From the NCBI RefSeq assembly GCF_947492365.1, contig NZ_CANLMB010000001.1, positions 1,664,874-1,728,873 of the forward strand: a stretch of 64,000 nt of DNA, given 5' to 3'. How positions within the stretch are numbered: the stretch's first letter is position 1; every line of letters begins with the position of its first letter. The notes below the pieces were generated by a model. That model had not been told where the DNA came from and made no database searches. It saw only the letters and a program-made list of their open reading frames with translations. Origin of the DNA: an uncultured Erythrobacter sp. (GTDB lineage Bacteria > Pseudomonadota > Alphaproteobacteria > Sphingomonadales > Sphingomonadaceae). Of this stretch, positions 54,962-62,753 are shown piece by piece. Made by a program: the position numbers and the translations under genes.

Positions 54962-56001
54962 TAGGCGCACCCCTCGTCTTTGAAAGCGAAGCGGTCGCTC
55001 TGCATCTGGTCGCGGGCATCCCCTGCGCGGCGCGCGGCGTGATCGAACTGACGGCGCGCGGGGCCATTGCCGATGATGCGCATGTGGTGCTTGCAGCAGC
55101 GGGAGGGTGGCCGCACGCGGCTTCGCTCGAGGCCGAATTTGAGCGGGTGGCTCCGAACATCGCGGTGGAGTTTGCGCCCCTTGAAGCGGTCACAGCGGAT
55201 AAGGTTTTCGACGGCGTTGCGGCCGTGGCAGGCGATCAGAAACAGCGTCCCATTTCCATCACCGACCTGCCTCACCGCACAGCAAGCGAAACCCGCGCAG
55301 TACTGGCGGCAGCGGGCAGACGGATAATCGCAGGCACGGGCAAGGCGACCGACGGGCTCGTGTCGCAGTGGATCAACCGTCCGATCTCGCGGTTCCTGTC
55401 CTTCCACTGCCTCAAGTTAGGCTGGATGCGGCCGCTCCACGCGACTGTCGCCGCCGCTCTGTTTGGCTTGGCGATGGCTGTGTGCCTGTTCTGTGGCGGT
55501 CAGGGCGGATTGATCGCAGGCGCGATCCTCTACCAGATTGCCTCGATCGTGGATGGCGTGGACGGCGAAGTTGCGCGCGCGACATTGCGCAGCTCGAAAT
55601 GGGGAGCAACGCTCGACACAGCGAGCGATGCGCTAACCAATTTCGCCTTTATCTCAGGTGTTTGCTTCAACATCTGGCAACAGGGCGAACAGACAGCTGC
55701 GCTTGCGGGGCTGGTAGGATTGGCCAGTTTGATGATCGGGCTCGCGGTGTTCGGAGCGCAATCGCTGCGCGCAGGCGGTCCGCTGCGTGTGGATACGATC
55801 AAGCAGGATGCACAGGCTAGCGGATCGCGCCTGTTCAAGGCGGCTGCAAAACTGGCCTCGCGCGATGTCTATGCGTTGCTGCTGGTTGCGCTGATTGTGA
55901 TCGGGCTTGCCGGGCCAGCGATGATCTTCTTTGGCGCCGCTGCAACCATCTGGTTGGTAGCAATCACCATCATGCTCGCCCGCAAGCTCTCTAGCCCCTG
56001 A
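54958..56001 (+). CDS. DIPP-synthase-like CDP-alcohol phosphotransferase
   Basis: 347 residues. The complete CDP-alcohol phosphotransferase signature is present with exact spacing: Asp202-Gly, Ala206-Arg, eight residues, Gly216, Asp220, Asp224. Hydrophobic helices lie around it (about 145-170, 180-200, 230-260, 300-345). Before them, KATDGLVSQWINRPISRFLS matches the linker between the IPCT and synthase parts of bifunctional di-myo-inositol-phosphate-phosphate synthases. The N-terminal 120 residues are not an intact IPCT domain and have no clear match. It is an inner-membrane enzyme that should move an inositol phosphate (or another CDP-linked alcohol) to an acceptor. It is coupled to the upstream glycosyltransferase. 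Confidence 0.85.
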   Translation: MIGAPLVFESEAVALHLVAGIPCAARGVIELTARGAIADDAHVVLAAAGGWPHAASLEAEFERVAPNIAVEFAPLEAVTADKVFDGVAAVAGDQKQRPISITDLPHRTASETRAVLAAAGRRIIAGTGKATDGLVSQWINRPISRFLSFHCLKLGWMRPLHATVAAALFGLAMAVCLFCGGQGGLIAGAILYQIASIVDGVDGEVARATLRSSKWGATLDTASDALTNFAFISGVCFNIWQQGEQTAALAGLVGLASLMIGLAVFGAQSLRAGGPLRVDTIKQDAQASGSRLFKAAAKLASRDVYALLLVALIVIGLAGPAMIFFGAAATIWLVAITIMLARKLSSP

Positions 56002-56005
56002 GGGC

Positions 56006-58819
56006 CTACCCGAAGAACTCGGCGTGCACCTCGTCGAAGGGGCGCAACTGGTGATCCATGGGGCGGCTGGCCATCATCATCTCCATTTCGTCGCCCTCGG
56101 TCAGGAAACCGGCGGCAAGCCCAGCGAAGTCGATCAGCTCGGCAGCGACCGGTTCAGGTTTAGCCTGCTTGTCCGCACCCTCATCGTCGATGGCAGACAC
56201 GAAGGTCACGCTGTCGGTGGCGTTTGCGCTCTGCGAGCTGCTGGAGAACCAGCTGCCGAACGTGCTGTCATCATAGCCGTTGGAGGTGAGGTAATCACGC
56301 ACCTGCTGCTCGGACTGGTAATTAGCATAGCGGATATTGCCGTCCGCATGCATCAGCGCGCGCAGGTAAGCGGTACCGTCGGTCAGCGAGAAATAGACTT
56401 CCCACACGCCGTCACCGTCATAGTCATCCGCGCCCAGCACACCGTTGATATTGTTGATCTGGAGATCGTTCTGGAACCGGCGCTGACTGTCAAAGTCGCT
56501 GCCTGCAACCACGTCGCCGCTTTCCACCAGCGGATCGATATAGATGCCAACAACGCGCGTCTCGCCCGCCCAGCTGTGATCGTCGAAATAGACAAGGCCA
56601 TCGGGGCCGGTCGCAACGGTTGCAAAGCGGCCGATTGCTCCGTTGACGAGCACTTGGTCGGCATCGCCATCGCCGTTGATGTCGATGCTGCCAATATGCC
56701 GCCACGACCCGTCGCCGCCCAGATCGTTGCCGTCAAAGTCGCGGATCAACTCCATCGCCGCAGCATAGTCGGCTGGATCGCCGCTGGAGAAGTTGACGCT
56801 GACGCCGGTGCCGGGAAGCAGGCGGAGCATCTGGTCGTCAAACTGCGCAAACTCGATCGCGGTCAGAGTATCAACGCCGTCGGGGCCTGAAATCTGGAAC
56901 ACCCCGGTCGAGGTCTGAGTGACCGTGTAGTCGGCCATGTTGCCAGAGAACACCGCCGTGTCGACGTTGCTGCCGCCGTCGAGCGCATCGTTGCCGAGGC
57001 CGCCGGTGAGGATGTTGGCGACGCCGTTCCCGATCAACTCGTCAGCGCCGCTGCCGCCAATCGCGTTCTCGATGACAGTGCCGCGCGCAATGCTCATATT
57101 GCCGGTGCTGCCGCCAACATTGGAGAATGCCTCGGCATTGAGGTTGATCCTCTGGGCGGCGGAGAAGGTCGAATAGTTGAGCGTATCGATCCCGCCATTG
57201 TCGATGATAACGAAGGCCAGCAGATTGCCCTGGCTGTTGGTCGCCTCATCCCCGACACCATAGGTCAGACGGCCCGTATCATTGCCGACACCATAAGTGT
57301 TGTCGCCCGTGCGGGTGGTCGTCACCGCGCCATAGGCCAGCTCAATCGCAACAATATCGGCGATCATCGGAGTGACCGCAAAGACGCGGCTAAAGCCTTG
57401 ATCGGCGAAGAAGGTGTTCGCGCTCTGGCTGAAATAGCTCATCACCGTCGTGGCCCAGCTATCGTTTAGATAGAGCGCGTCCTGATTGTAGCTCGCATCG
57501 CCATTGTAATTGCCGCCATGGCGCAGGCCGAGTGCGTGACCGATCTCGTGAATATAGGTCTGGAAGGAATAGCTATCGAGCGTGGTGCCCTGCGTAGTGA
57601 GCCAGTCAGTCGAGACATTCACTGTCGCGCTGGTGATGAAATTGCCCGAACGCTGCGAGGTTGCAAAGGCGCCTTCCTCGGTGTCCTGGAAGGTGATCTG
57701 CGCTGAACCGGTTACTTCCTGAAAGATGATCCCGGTCACATCGGTCCAGAGCGCCAGCGATTCACGCGCGAGCAATTGGCCAACCGCATTCAGGGTCGTG
57801 ATATTGACCGTGATAGTATCGCCTTCGCCCGCGTCAAAACGGCGCAAATTCGCAACATTGCCGTCCGAGCCGTAGAGCAGCTGCGAGGCGATTTCGTCGT
57901 TGGAATATTCGCGCAGAGGCTCTCCGATAACCGCAGTTACCTGATAGTCGCCCTGCTCCCCGTCAGCCCAGCCACCTACATCGAGATAGTAGGTGCCGCT
58001 CTCGCTGGCGGTGAAACGAATGCCCGAATAGGTGCCCGAGCTGTCGTCATTATAGGCAACCACATCGCCCGACGCGGTACGCAGGGTTAGCGTGGTGTCG
58101 ACATCGTTGCTGCCGCCCGTCGCCGAGGTGGTGAATTCGTAAATCTCGCCCGCCTGCAAAGTGACTTCGTACCAGTCGCGGTCCCCGGTTTGGTCGAGCT
58201 GCCCCGCGGTCGGGTTGGCGGCGTCGATCGTCAGGCTCGCCGTCGTTGTCGCGTCACCTGCCACCGCGTCATCCACCGGACGCGAGCTGGAGATCACATA
58301 GCGCCCTGTCGACGTCGAAAAGCCGCTGACGTCGAGGAAGTAATCACCCGCCGTGGTCGCGGTGAAGGTAATCTCGGAATAGAGCAGCCGCGCATTGGTG
58401 TTGGCATCATCATTCGATGCGATCGCGTTGCCGTCAGCATCGCGCAGCGTCAGCACACTGTCGCGTAGGCCCAGCAGATAGGTCGAGAATGTGTAGGTTT
58501 CGCCCGCTTCCAGCGTGATGCGGAACCAGTCGTGGTCGCCGGCTGTGTCGATCTCGTCGATGAGAAATCCGCCGGGAGTGATCGACTGGGTCGTCGCAGT
58601 TGTTGCCGCCGTATCTTCGGCTTCCGCGCCGCTGCCGATTACCGCTGTGAAACCACCAGCTTTTTCAGCGTAATCGCTGCCATGGCAGGCCAGGCAGGCG
58701 CATGAGTGTGTATGGACCGCGTTCTTGAGAACGTCTTCGATGGCGATCACGCTATCGATACGGTCATTAGCCGGAGCCCAATTGTCGAAGTTGGCGGCGG
58801 ATTGAGGGTCTCTAAACAC
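56006..58819 (-). CDS. M10/serralysin-like RTX metalloprotease
   Basis: 937 residues from GTG, with no Sec signal. Order: N-terminal segment with C40-x-C42-x2-C45-H46; two bacterial pre-peptidase (PPC) domains (about 75-175 and 190-300); a zinc protease domain with HEIGHALGLRHGG at 424-436 followed by the Met-turn region TTVMSYFSQS; two RTX nonapeptide-type repeats (GGSGADELIGNG, GGLGNDALDGG) at about 590-620; then a C-terminal beta region with DINGDGDADQ and DYDGDGVWEV calcium-type loops. The acidic C-terminus ending HAEFFG fits a type I secretion signal. It is secreted by the HlyD/ABC/TolC system encoded upstream on the same strand and probably digests proteins outside the cell. Confidence 0.93.
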   Translation of the reverse strand: MFRDPQSAANFDNWAPANDRIDSVIAIEDVLKNAVHTHSCACLACHGSDYAEKAGGFTAVIGSGAEAEDTAATTATTQSITPGGFLIDEIDTAGDHDWFRITLEAGETYTFSTYLLGLRDSVLTLRDADGNAIASNDDANTNARLLYSEITFTATTAGDYFLDVSGFSTSTGRYVISSSRPVDDAVAGDATTTASLTIDAANPTAGQLDQTGDRDWYEVTLQAGEIYEFTTSATGGSNDVDTTLTLRTASGDVVAYNDDSSGTYSGIRFTASESGTYYLDVGGWADGEQGDYQVTAVIGEPLREYSNDEIASQLLYGSDGNVANLRRFDAGEGDTITVNITTLNAVGQLLARESLALWTDVTGIIFQEVTGSAQITFQDTEEGAFATSQRSGNFITSATVNVSTDWLTTQGTTLDSYSFQTYIHEIGHALGLRHGGNYNGDASYNQDALYLNDSWATTVMSYFSQSANTFFADQGFSRVFAVTPMIADIVAIELAYGAVTTTRTGDNTYGVGNDTGRLTYGVGDEATNSQGNLLAFVIIDNGGIDTLNYSTFSAAQRINLNAEAFSNVGGSTGNMSIARGTVIENAIGGSGADELIGNGVANILTGGLGNDALDGGSNVDTAVFSGNMADYTVTQTSTGVFQISGPDGVDTLTAIEFAQFDDQMLRLLPGTGVSVNFSSGDPADYAAAMELIRDFDGNDLGGDGSWRHIGSIDINGDGDADQVLVNGAIGRFATVATGPDGLVYFDDHSWAGETRVVGIYIDPLVESGDVVAGSDFDSQRRFQNDLQINNINGVLGADDYDGDGVWEVYFSLTDGTAYLRALMHADGNIRYANYQSEQQVRDYLTSNGYDDSTFGSWFSSSSQSANATDSVTFVSAIDDEGADKQAKPEPVAAELIDFAGLAAGFLTEGDEMEMMMASRPMDHQLRPFDEVHAEFFG

Positions 58820-58851
58820 GGGCAGTCACTCTCTAGTTTGGCCGATTAGGG

Positions 58852-59256
58852 TCAGCTCTGGTTGGTCTGTATTTTCATAGCTTGTGCAACCGCTTGGGCA
58901 AGCTGCTCCACATCGCCGCGATTTAGCGCGCGGTCCATCACATCGATAGATACGCTGGGATAGGGGGTTACGGATGCACCTTTTTCATCTGCGACATAGG
59001 CATCGATGGTGCCATTCATACGAATATCGAGCGAAATCGACAAGTTGGCGCTGTCCGCCCCATCTCCAAGCGCGCTGGAGAGGCTCTGCTGAAACAGCGC
59101 GCAAACCTCCTCTGAGGTCGTGTCCGAGCCGAGATATTGCGCGCCCTGAACCTCACATTCCTGCACGGCAGGACCAGTCATGCAGGCCGCTTGCAATGAC
59201 GCTGCAAGAACCGAGGTGGGAACCGAAAATAGCTCTATGCCGCGCATGACGGGCAA
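58852..59256 (-). CDS. Small exported hypothetical protein beside the protease
   Basis: 134 residues from TTG at 59256, which has AAAGGA upstream; an ATG three codons later also fits. The first 25 residues look like a signal peptide or lipoprotein signal (VLAASLQAACMTG; AAC could be a weak lipobox). The remainder has Cys residues in QECEVQG and EEVCALFQQ. No family is recognised. It sits between the protease and its secretion genes. In serralysin loci a small periplasmic inhibitor of similar length often lies in this position, but no sequence similarity to Inh can be claimed here. Confidence 0.65.
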   Translation of the reverse strand: MPVMRGIELFSVPTSVLAASLQAACMTGPAVQECEVQGAQYLGSDTTSEEVCALFQQSLSSALGDGADSANLSISLDIRMNGTIDAYVADEKGASVTPYPSVSIDVMDRALNRGDVEQLAQAVAQAMKIQTNQS

Positions 59257-59430
59257 CCATATCCTTTTGTCGAGGCCCGAATGCTAGTGTCCGGGCCGTT
59301 ACCAAGTGCGGTCTGCATTTGGTTAACCCGTGCGTTTTAGCCCGTTTCGCACCGATCAGGAAAGCCAGTGCCGCCCGTTCTGTGCACGCATCATCGGAAA
59401 AAAGCGCTTACCAGCGCCATCCGAACAACT

Positions 59431-59453
59431 CCGCTTTCAAGTTTCCAAAGCGG
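59431..59453 (-). terminator. Possible hairpin after hlyD
   Basis: A perfect 7-bp stem CCGCTTT (59431-59437) and AAAGCGG (59447-59453) with a 9-base loop, about 20 bases downstream of the HlyD stop on its strand. There is no clear T run, so termination is uncertain. The remaining 59257-59474 gap holds nothing else recognised. Confidence 0.35.
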
Positions 59454-59474
59454 GGAATCTGATCCTGCGTGGCC

Positions 59475-60629
59475 CTATCGTTCCTGCATCGAATCCGAAA
59501 CGGTGCGCAGTATCGGCTTGGTCAGATAGGCCCAGACGGTCGATTTTCCGGTCAGGATTTCCGCTGTCGCAGTCATGCCGGGCTGGAGGCTGATAAGCTC
59601 ACGACCGGGCACTTCGCGCATGCTGGCCGTATCGACTTCCAGATTGACGCGGTAATAGGTGTCGCTTGACCCGTCTTCGGCCTGTTCAGTGATCGTGTCA
59701 GGACTGACAAAGACGACATTGCCGGTGGCCGAGCCATAGATCGCATTGTCATAGGCTTCGAAATTCACCCGTGCGCTCTGGCCGACCTTGACAAAGGCAA
59801 TGTCACGCGGAGGCACGCGGGTTTCGATGATGAGCCTCTCTCCCACCGGCACGATCTGGAGCACTTCCTCGCCTGCGCGGACGACCCCGCCAATGGTCGT
59901 GAAGCGGACATTCTTGACCACGCCGTCCGTGGGCGCGCGCAGGGTCGCAGCGCGCAAGCTGTCTTCGGCGCGGGCGAGCTGCTGGCGCGAGGTAGCAAGC
60001 TCTTCCTCGGTCTGGGCAAATTCGGTCTGAAGATCGCGGATATAGTCAGAGCGCACATTCGAAATCCGCCCGCGCGTTTCCACCACGGTGCGCTGCATCC
60101 GGATAATCTCCGAGCGCGCGACATCGCCGGTTTCGAGAAGGGGTAGATTAAGATCGAGCTCTTGCTGCTGGAGGTTTGCCAGCTCGGTCAAAGTCGCCAC
60201 TTCGGAGCGCAGGGCCGCGCGGCGGCGCTGGAACAATTGGCGCTGGTTCGCGGTAAATTCGGGGAAGTCGGCGAGCGATTGCGGGAATGTGAGCGCGCGG
60301 TCGAAAAGCTCTGCATTGATGCGCGCCATGCGGCTTTCCAGCGCGGCAACCTGCAAGCGTTCCTCACGCAGCCGCGCCTCGAGCTGGACCGCGTCGAGTT
60401 CGACCAGCAGCTGGCCAGCGCTGACCGTTTCGCCTTCGCGCACCGCAATTGTCGAGATCGCGCCATCCTGCTCGCTCTGCACGATCTGGACGCGGGCGAA
60501 GGGCACAACCTTACCCGGCGCGCGCGTCACCTGATCCAGCTCGGCCCAATGCGCCCAGCCAATGAAACCGACCAATAGAACCGAGATCGTGATGATGATG
60601 AGCGAGGCGGGGCGCAGGAACCGGTTCAT
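59475..60629 (-). CDS. HlyD-family type I secretion adaptor
   Basis: 384 residues. One N-terminal transmembrane helix (about 8-28, ASLIIITISVLLVGFIGWAH), lipoyl-like half motifs (VVPFARVQIVQSEQDGAIS), a long coiled-coil hairpin (about 95-220) and a C-terminal beta-barrel (LIIETRVPPRDIAFVKVGQ, PGMTATAEILTGKS). It is the periplasmic adaptor between ABC transporter and TolC. Its ATG overlaps the stop of the ABC gene by 4 bases. Together they form a complete type I system serving the protease. Confidence 0.95.
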   Translation of the reverse strand: MNRFLRPASLIIITISVLLVGFIGWAHWAELDQVTRAPGKVVPFARVQIVQSEQDGAISTIAVREGETVSAGQLLVELDAVQLEARLREERLQVAALESRMARINAELFDRALTFPQSLADFPEFTANQRQLFQRRRAALRSEVATLTELANLQQQELDLNLPLLETGDVARSEIIRMQRTVVETRGRISNVRSDYIRDLQTEFAQTEEELATSRQQLARAEDSLRAATLRAPTDGVVKNVRFTTIGGVVRAGEEVLQIVPVGERLIIETRVPPRDIAFVKVGQSARVNFEAYDNAIYGSATGNVVFVSPDTITEQAEDGSSDTYYRVNLEVDTASMREVPGRELISLQPGMTATAEILTGKSTVWAYLTKPILRTVSDSMQER

Positions 60630-62743
60630 GGTTTTTTGCCCTTGCGTATCTGGGTGGTGACGGCTCCGGGCACGCCCTGCGGAGGCCTGCCAGCGCCGCT
60701 GCGTTCGCGCATCTTACGCATGAATTCAGACGCCGGTTCGGTCCCCATAATGCGCCCCTGCGACATCACGATGACGCGGGTGAAGCGCTCGATCAGTTGC
60801 AGTTTATGCGTGGCGAGCATCAGGATGTCGTCCTTGCCCAGAGCATTCTCAAGCGCGTCGAGCGCGGCCTTCTCGCTGCCTGAATCGAGCGCCGCTGTCG
60901 GCTCGTCGAGCAGCCAGATGGTCGGCGAAAGATGGATGAGCCGGTTCAGCCCGACCAGCGCGCGCTGACCGCCCGAGAGGCCTGCTCCGCCCTCTTGCAC
61001 CACAGTATCGAGCCCGCGCTGCTGCTCTGCGAACAAAGCCTCCAAGCCGGTTGCTTTCGCAGTGTTGATGAGGTCGTCATCGGCGATATGCCCCAGCCCC
61101 ATCGTCAGGCTGTCGCGCAGGCTACCGCGGACAAGCCGGGCATTTTGTGAAAGGTATCCGATCTGTCGCCGCGCCACATCCTCGGCGATCTGGCCAAGGT
61201 CATAGCCGCCCACAGAAACCGAGCCGCTTTTCGGCGAATAGAGCCCCGCGAGCACTTTGAGCAAAGTCGATTTACCCGCACCCACGCCGCCAACAATCGC
61301 GACCCGCTCACCCGGCTTGATATCCAGTGCATCGACTTCGAGCGCGGGCGGCGCGTCGCCATAGGCAAAGCTCGCATTCCTGACCAAGATCGGCCCGCGA
61401 ACCACCTCAGGACGAAGTCCGCCGCTCGCCGAAGTGCGCTCGACCGGATATTGCAGCAGGCTGTCGAGCGCCTTTAGAGAGGAGCGCGCATAGCCCCATT
61501 GGACGATCAGATTGGGCAGCTGCGCGATCAGCGGGCCGTTGATCCGCCCGACAATGATCGAACAGGCCAGCAGTCCGCCAGTCGTGATTTGCCCGGTCGC
61601 GGCGAGGTATGCGCCAAAGCCCATGACCGCGACATAAGTGCCTTGCTGGAGGCTGGAGAAGACCGAACCGGAGACGGCCGAGGCACGCTTCACCGGGTCT
61701 TCGTAGTGATGCACATCGCGGATCAGGCGGTTCCATCGGCTGATCATCTGCCACCCACCCAGATTGGCCTTCACCGTCTCGGACGCGTCGAGCATCTCGA
61801 CCAGCATGCCGTTTTTCTGGTTCCCGGTGACTTGCGAGCGTTCCGCCCCGTTGCGGATGATCCGCGCGAGGCCCAGCGCCATCAGCAGCGCAATCGGCAG
61901 GCTGATGATCGGCACCAGCGCCAGACTACCGCCGATAAAGGCAATGACCACGATGAAGAAGATCGCAAAGGGCAAATCGGCAAAGACGAAGAGCGAGCTG
62001 GCCGACATGACCTGGCGGATTTGCTCCTGCCCCTGTATCTGCGCCGCCATCGTGCCGATCCCCTGCGGGCGCGCATCGAGGCGTATGGCCTGCGCGCGGG
62101 CGAAGAAGAACTCGGACACTTCCTTGTCGATATTCTGCGCCTCGGCCTCGATCAGGATCGCGCGCAGGCTCCGCAGCGTCAGGTCGAGAATGAGCGCGAA
62201 AAGCACACCGGCGGTGAGCACAAACAATGTCTCGAAGCTCGCCAGCGGGATTACCCGGTCATAGAGCTGCATCGCGTAAAGCGACGTCGCGAGCGTCAGG
62301 ATATTGGCAAAGACAGTCGCTATCCCTGCGATCACCAGCACGCGGCTGCGCTTCTTGATCGCGCTGGCAAAGATGCCGAACGCGCTGACATCGCCTTCAC
62401 GCAGCGGATCGGGGATGGTGAGCGCGAAATAGGTCTGGTCCTCGCTCCATTCGAGCGTCGCGGACCCGCCGACCAGCGCGAGCCGGTCCTCCGCGATCCA
62501 TTGCAGCGCCACGGCCCATCCTTGGTCGGGATCATGGACAAGCAGCGGGAATTCATCAGGTTGCGGGCGTCCGGCGATGATATGCGGGCGCTCCCAATCG
62601 AGCGACACCCGCACCGTTTCCAGCGCTTCGACGCCCTCGCCCAGATCCATCTCGCGCAGCTCTGCATCCCACTGCGGGGCAAGCGCTGTGCGGCGAGTGC
62701 GAGCGTAAAGCTCAAGAGCGGGAAGAAGGTCGGAATGTGCCAT
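60626..62743 (-). CDS. Type I secretion ABC transporter (permease/ATPase)
   Basis: About 705 residues from the ATG at 62743, with GGGCGGG upstream; a GTG at 62761 is also in frame. N-terminal 125 residues resemble a C39-like domain without the peptidase Cys/His, as in RTX exporters. The membrane domain with about six helices follows (about 145-430), then the ATPase: Walker A VGGVGAGKST, signature GLSGGQRALVGL, Walker B TIWLLDEPT. It exports an RTX substrate, probably the M10 protease, across both membranes with HlyD and TolC. Confidence 0.94.
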   Translation of the reverse strand: MAHSDLLPALELYARTRRTALAPQWDAELREMDLGEGVEALETVRVSLDWERPHIIAGRPQPDEFPLLVHDPDQGWAVALQWIAEDRLALVGGSATLEWSEDQTYFALTIPDPLREGDVSAFGIFASAIKKRSRVLVIAGIATVFANILTLATSLYAMQLYDRVIPLASFETLFVLTAGVLFALILDLTLRSLRAILIEAEAQNIDKEVSEFFFARAQAIRLDARPQGIGTMAAQIQGQEQIRQVMSASSLFVFADLPFAIFFIVVIAFIGGSLALVPIISLPIALLMALGLARIIRNGAERSQVTGNQKNGMLVEMLDASETVKANLGGWQMISRWNRLIRDVHHYEDPVKRASAVSGSVFSSLQQGTYVAVMGFGAYLAATGQITTGGLLACSIIVGRINGPLIAQLPNLIVQWGYARSSLKALDSLLQYPVERTSASGGLRPEVVRGPILVRNASFAYGDAPPALEVDALDIKPGERVAIVGGVGAGKSTLLKVLAGLYSPKSGSVSVGGYDLGQIAEDVARRQIGYLSQNARLVRGSLRDSLTMGLGHIADDDLINTAKATGLEALFAEQQRGLDTVVQEGGAGLSGGQRALVGLNRLIHLSPTIWLLDEPTAALDSGSEKAALDALENALGKDDILMLATHKLQLIERFTRVIVMSQGRIMGTEPASEFMRKMRERSGAGRPPQGVPGAVTTQIRKGKKP

Positions 62744-62753
62744 CGCGCCCGCC

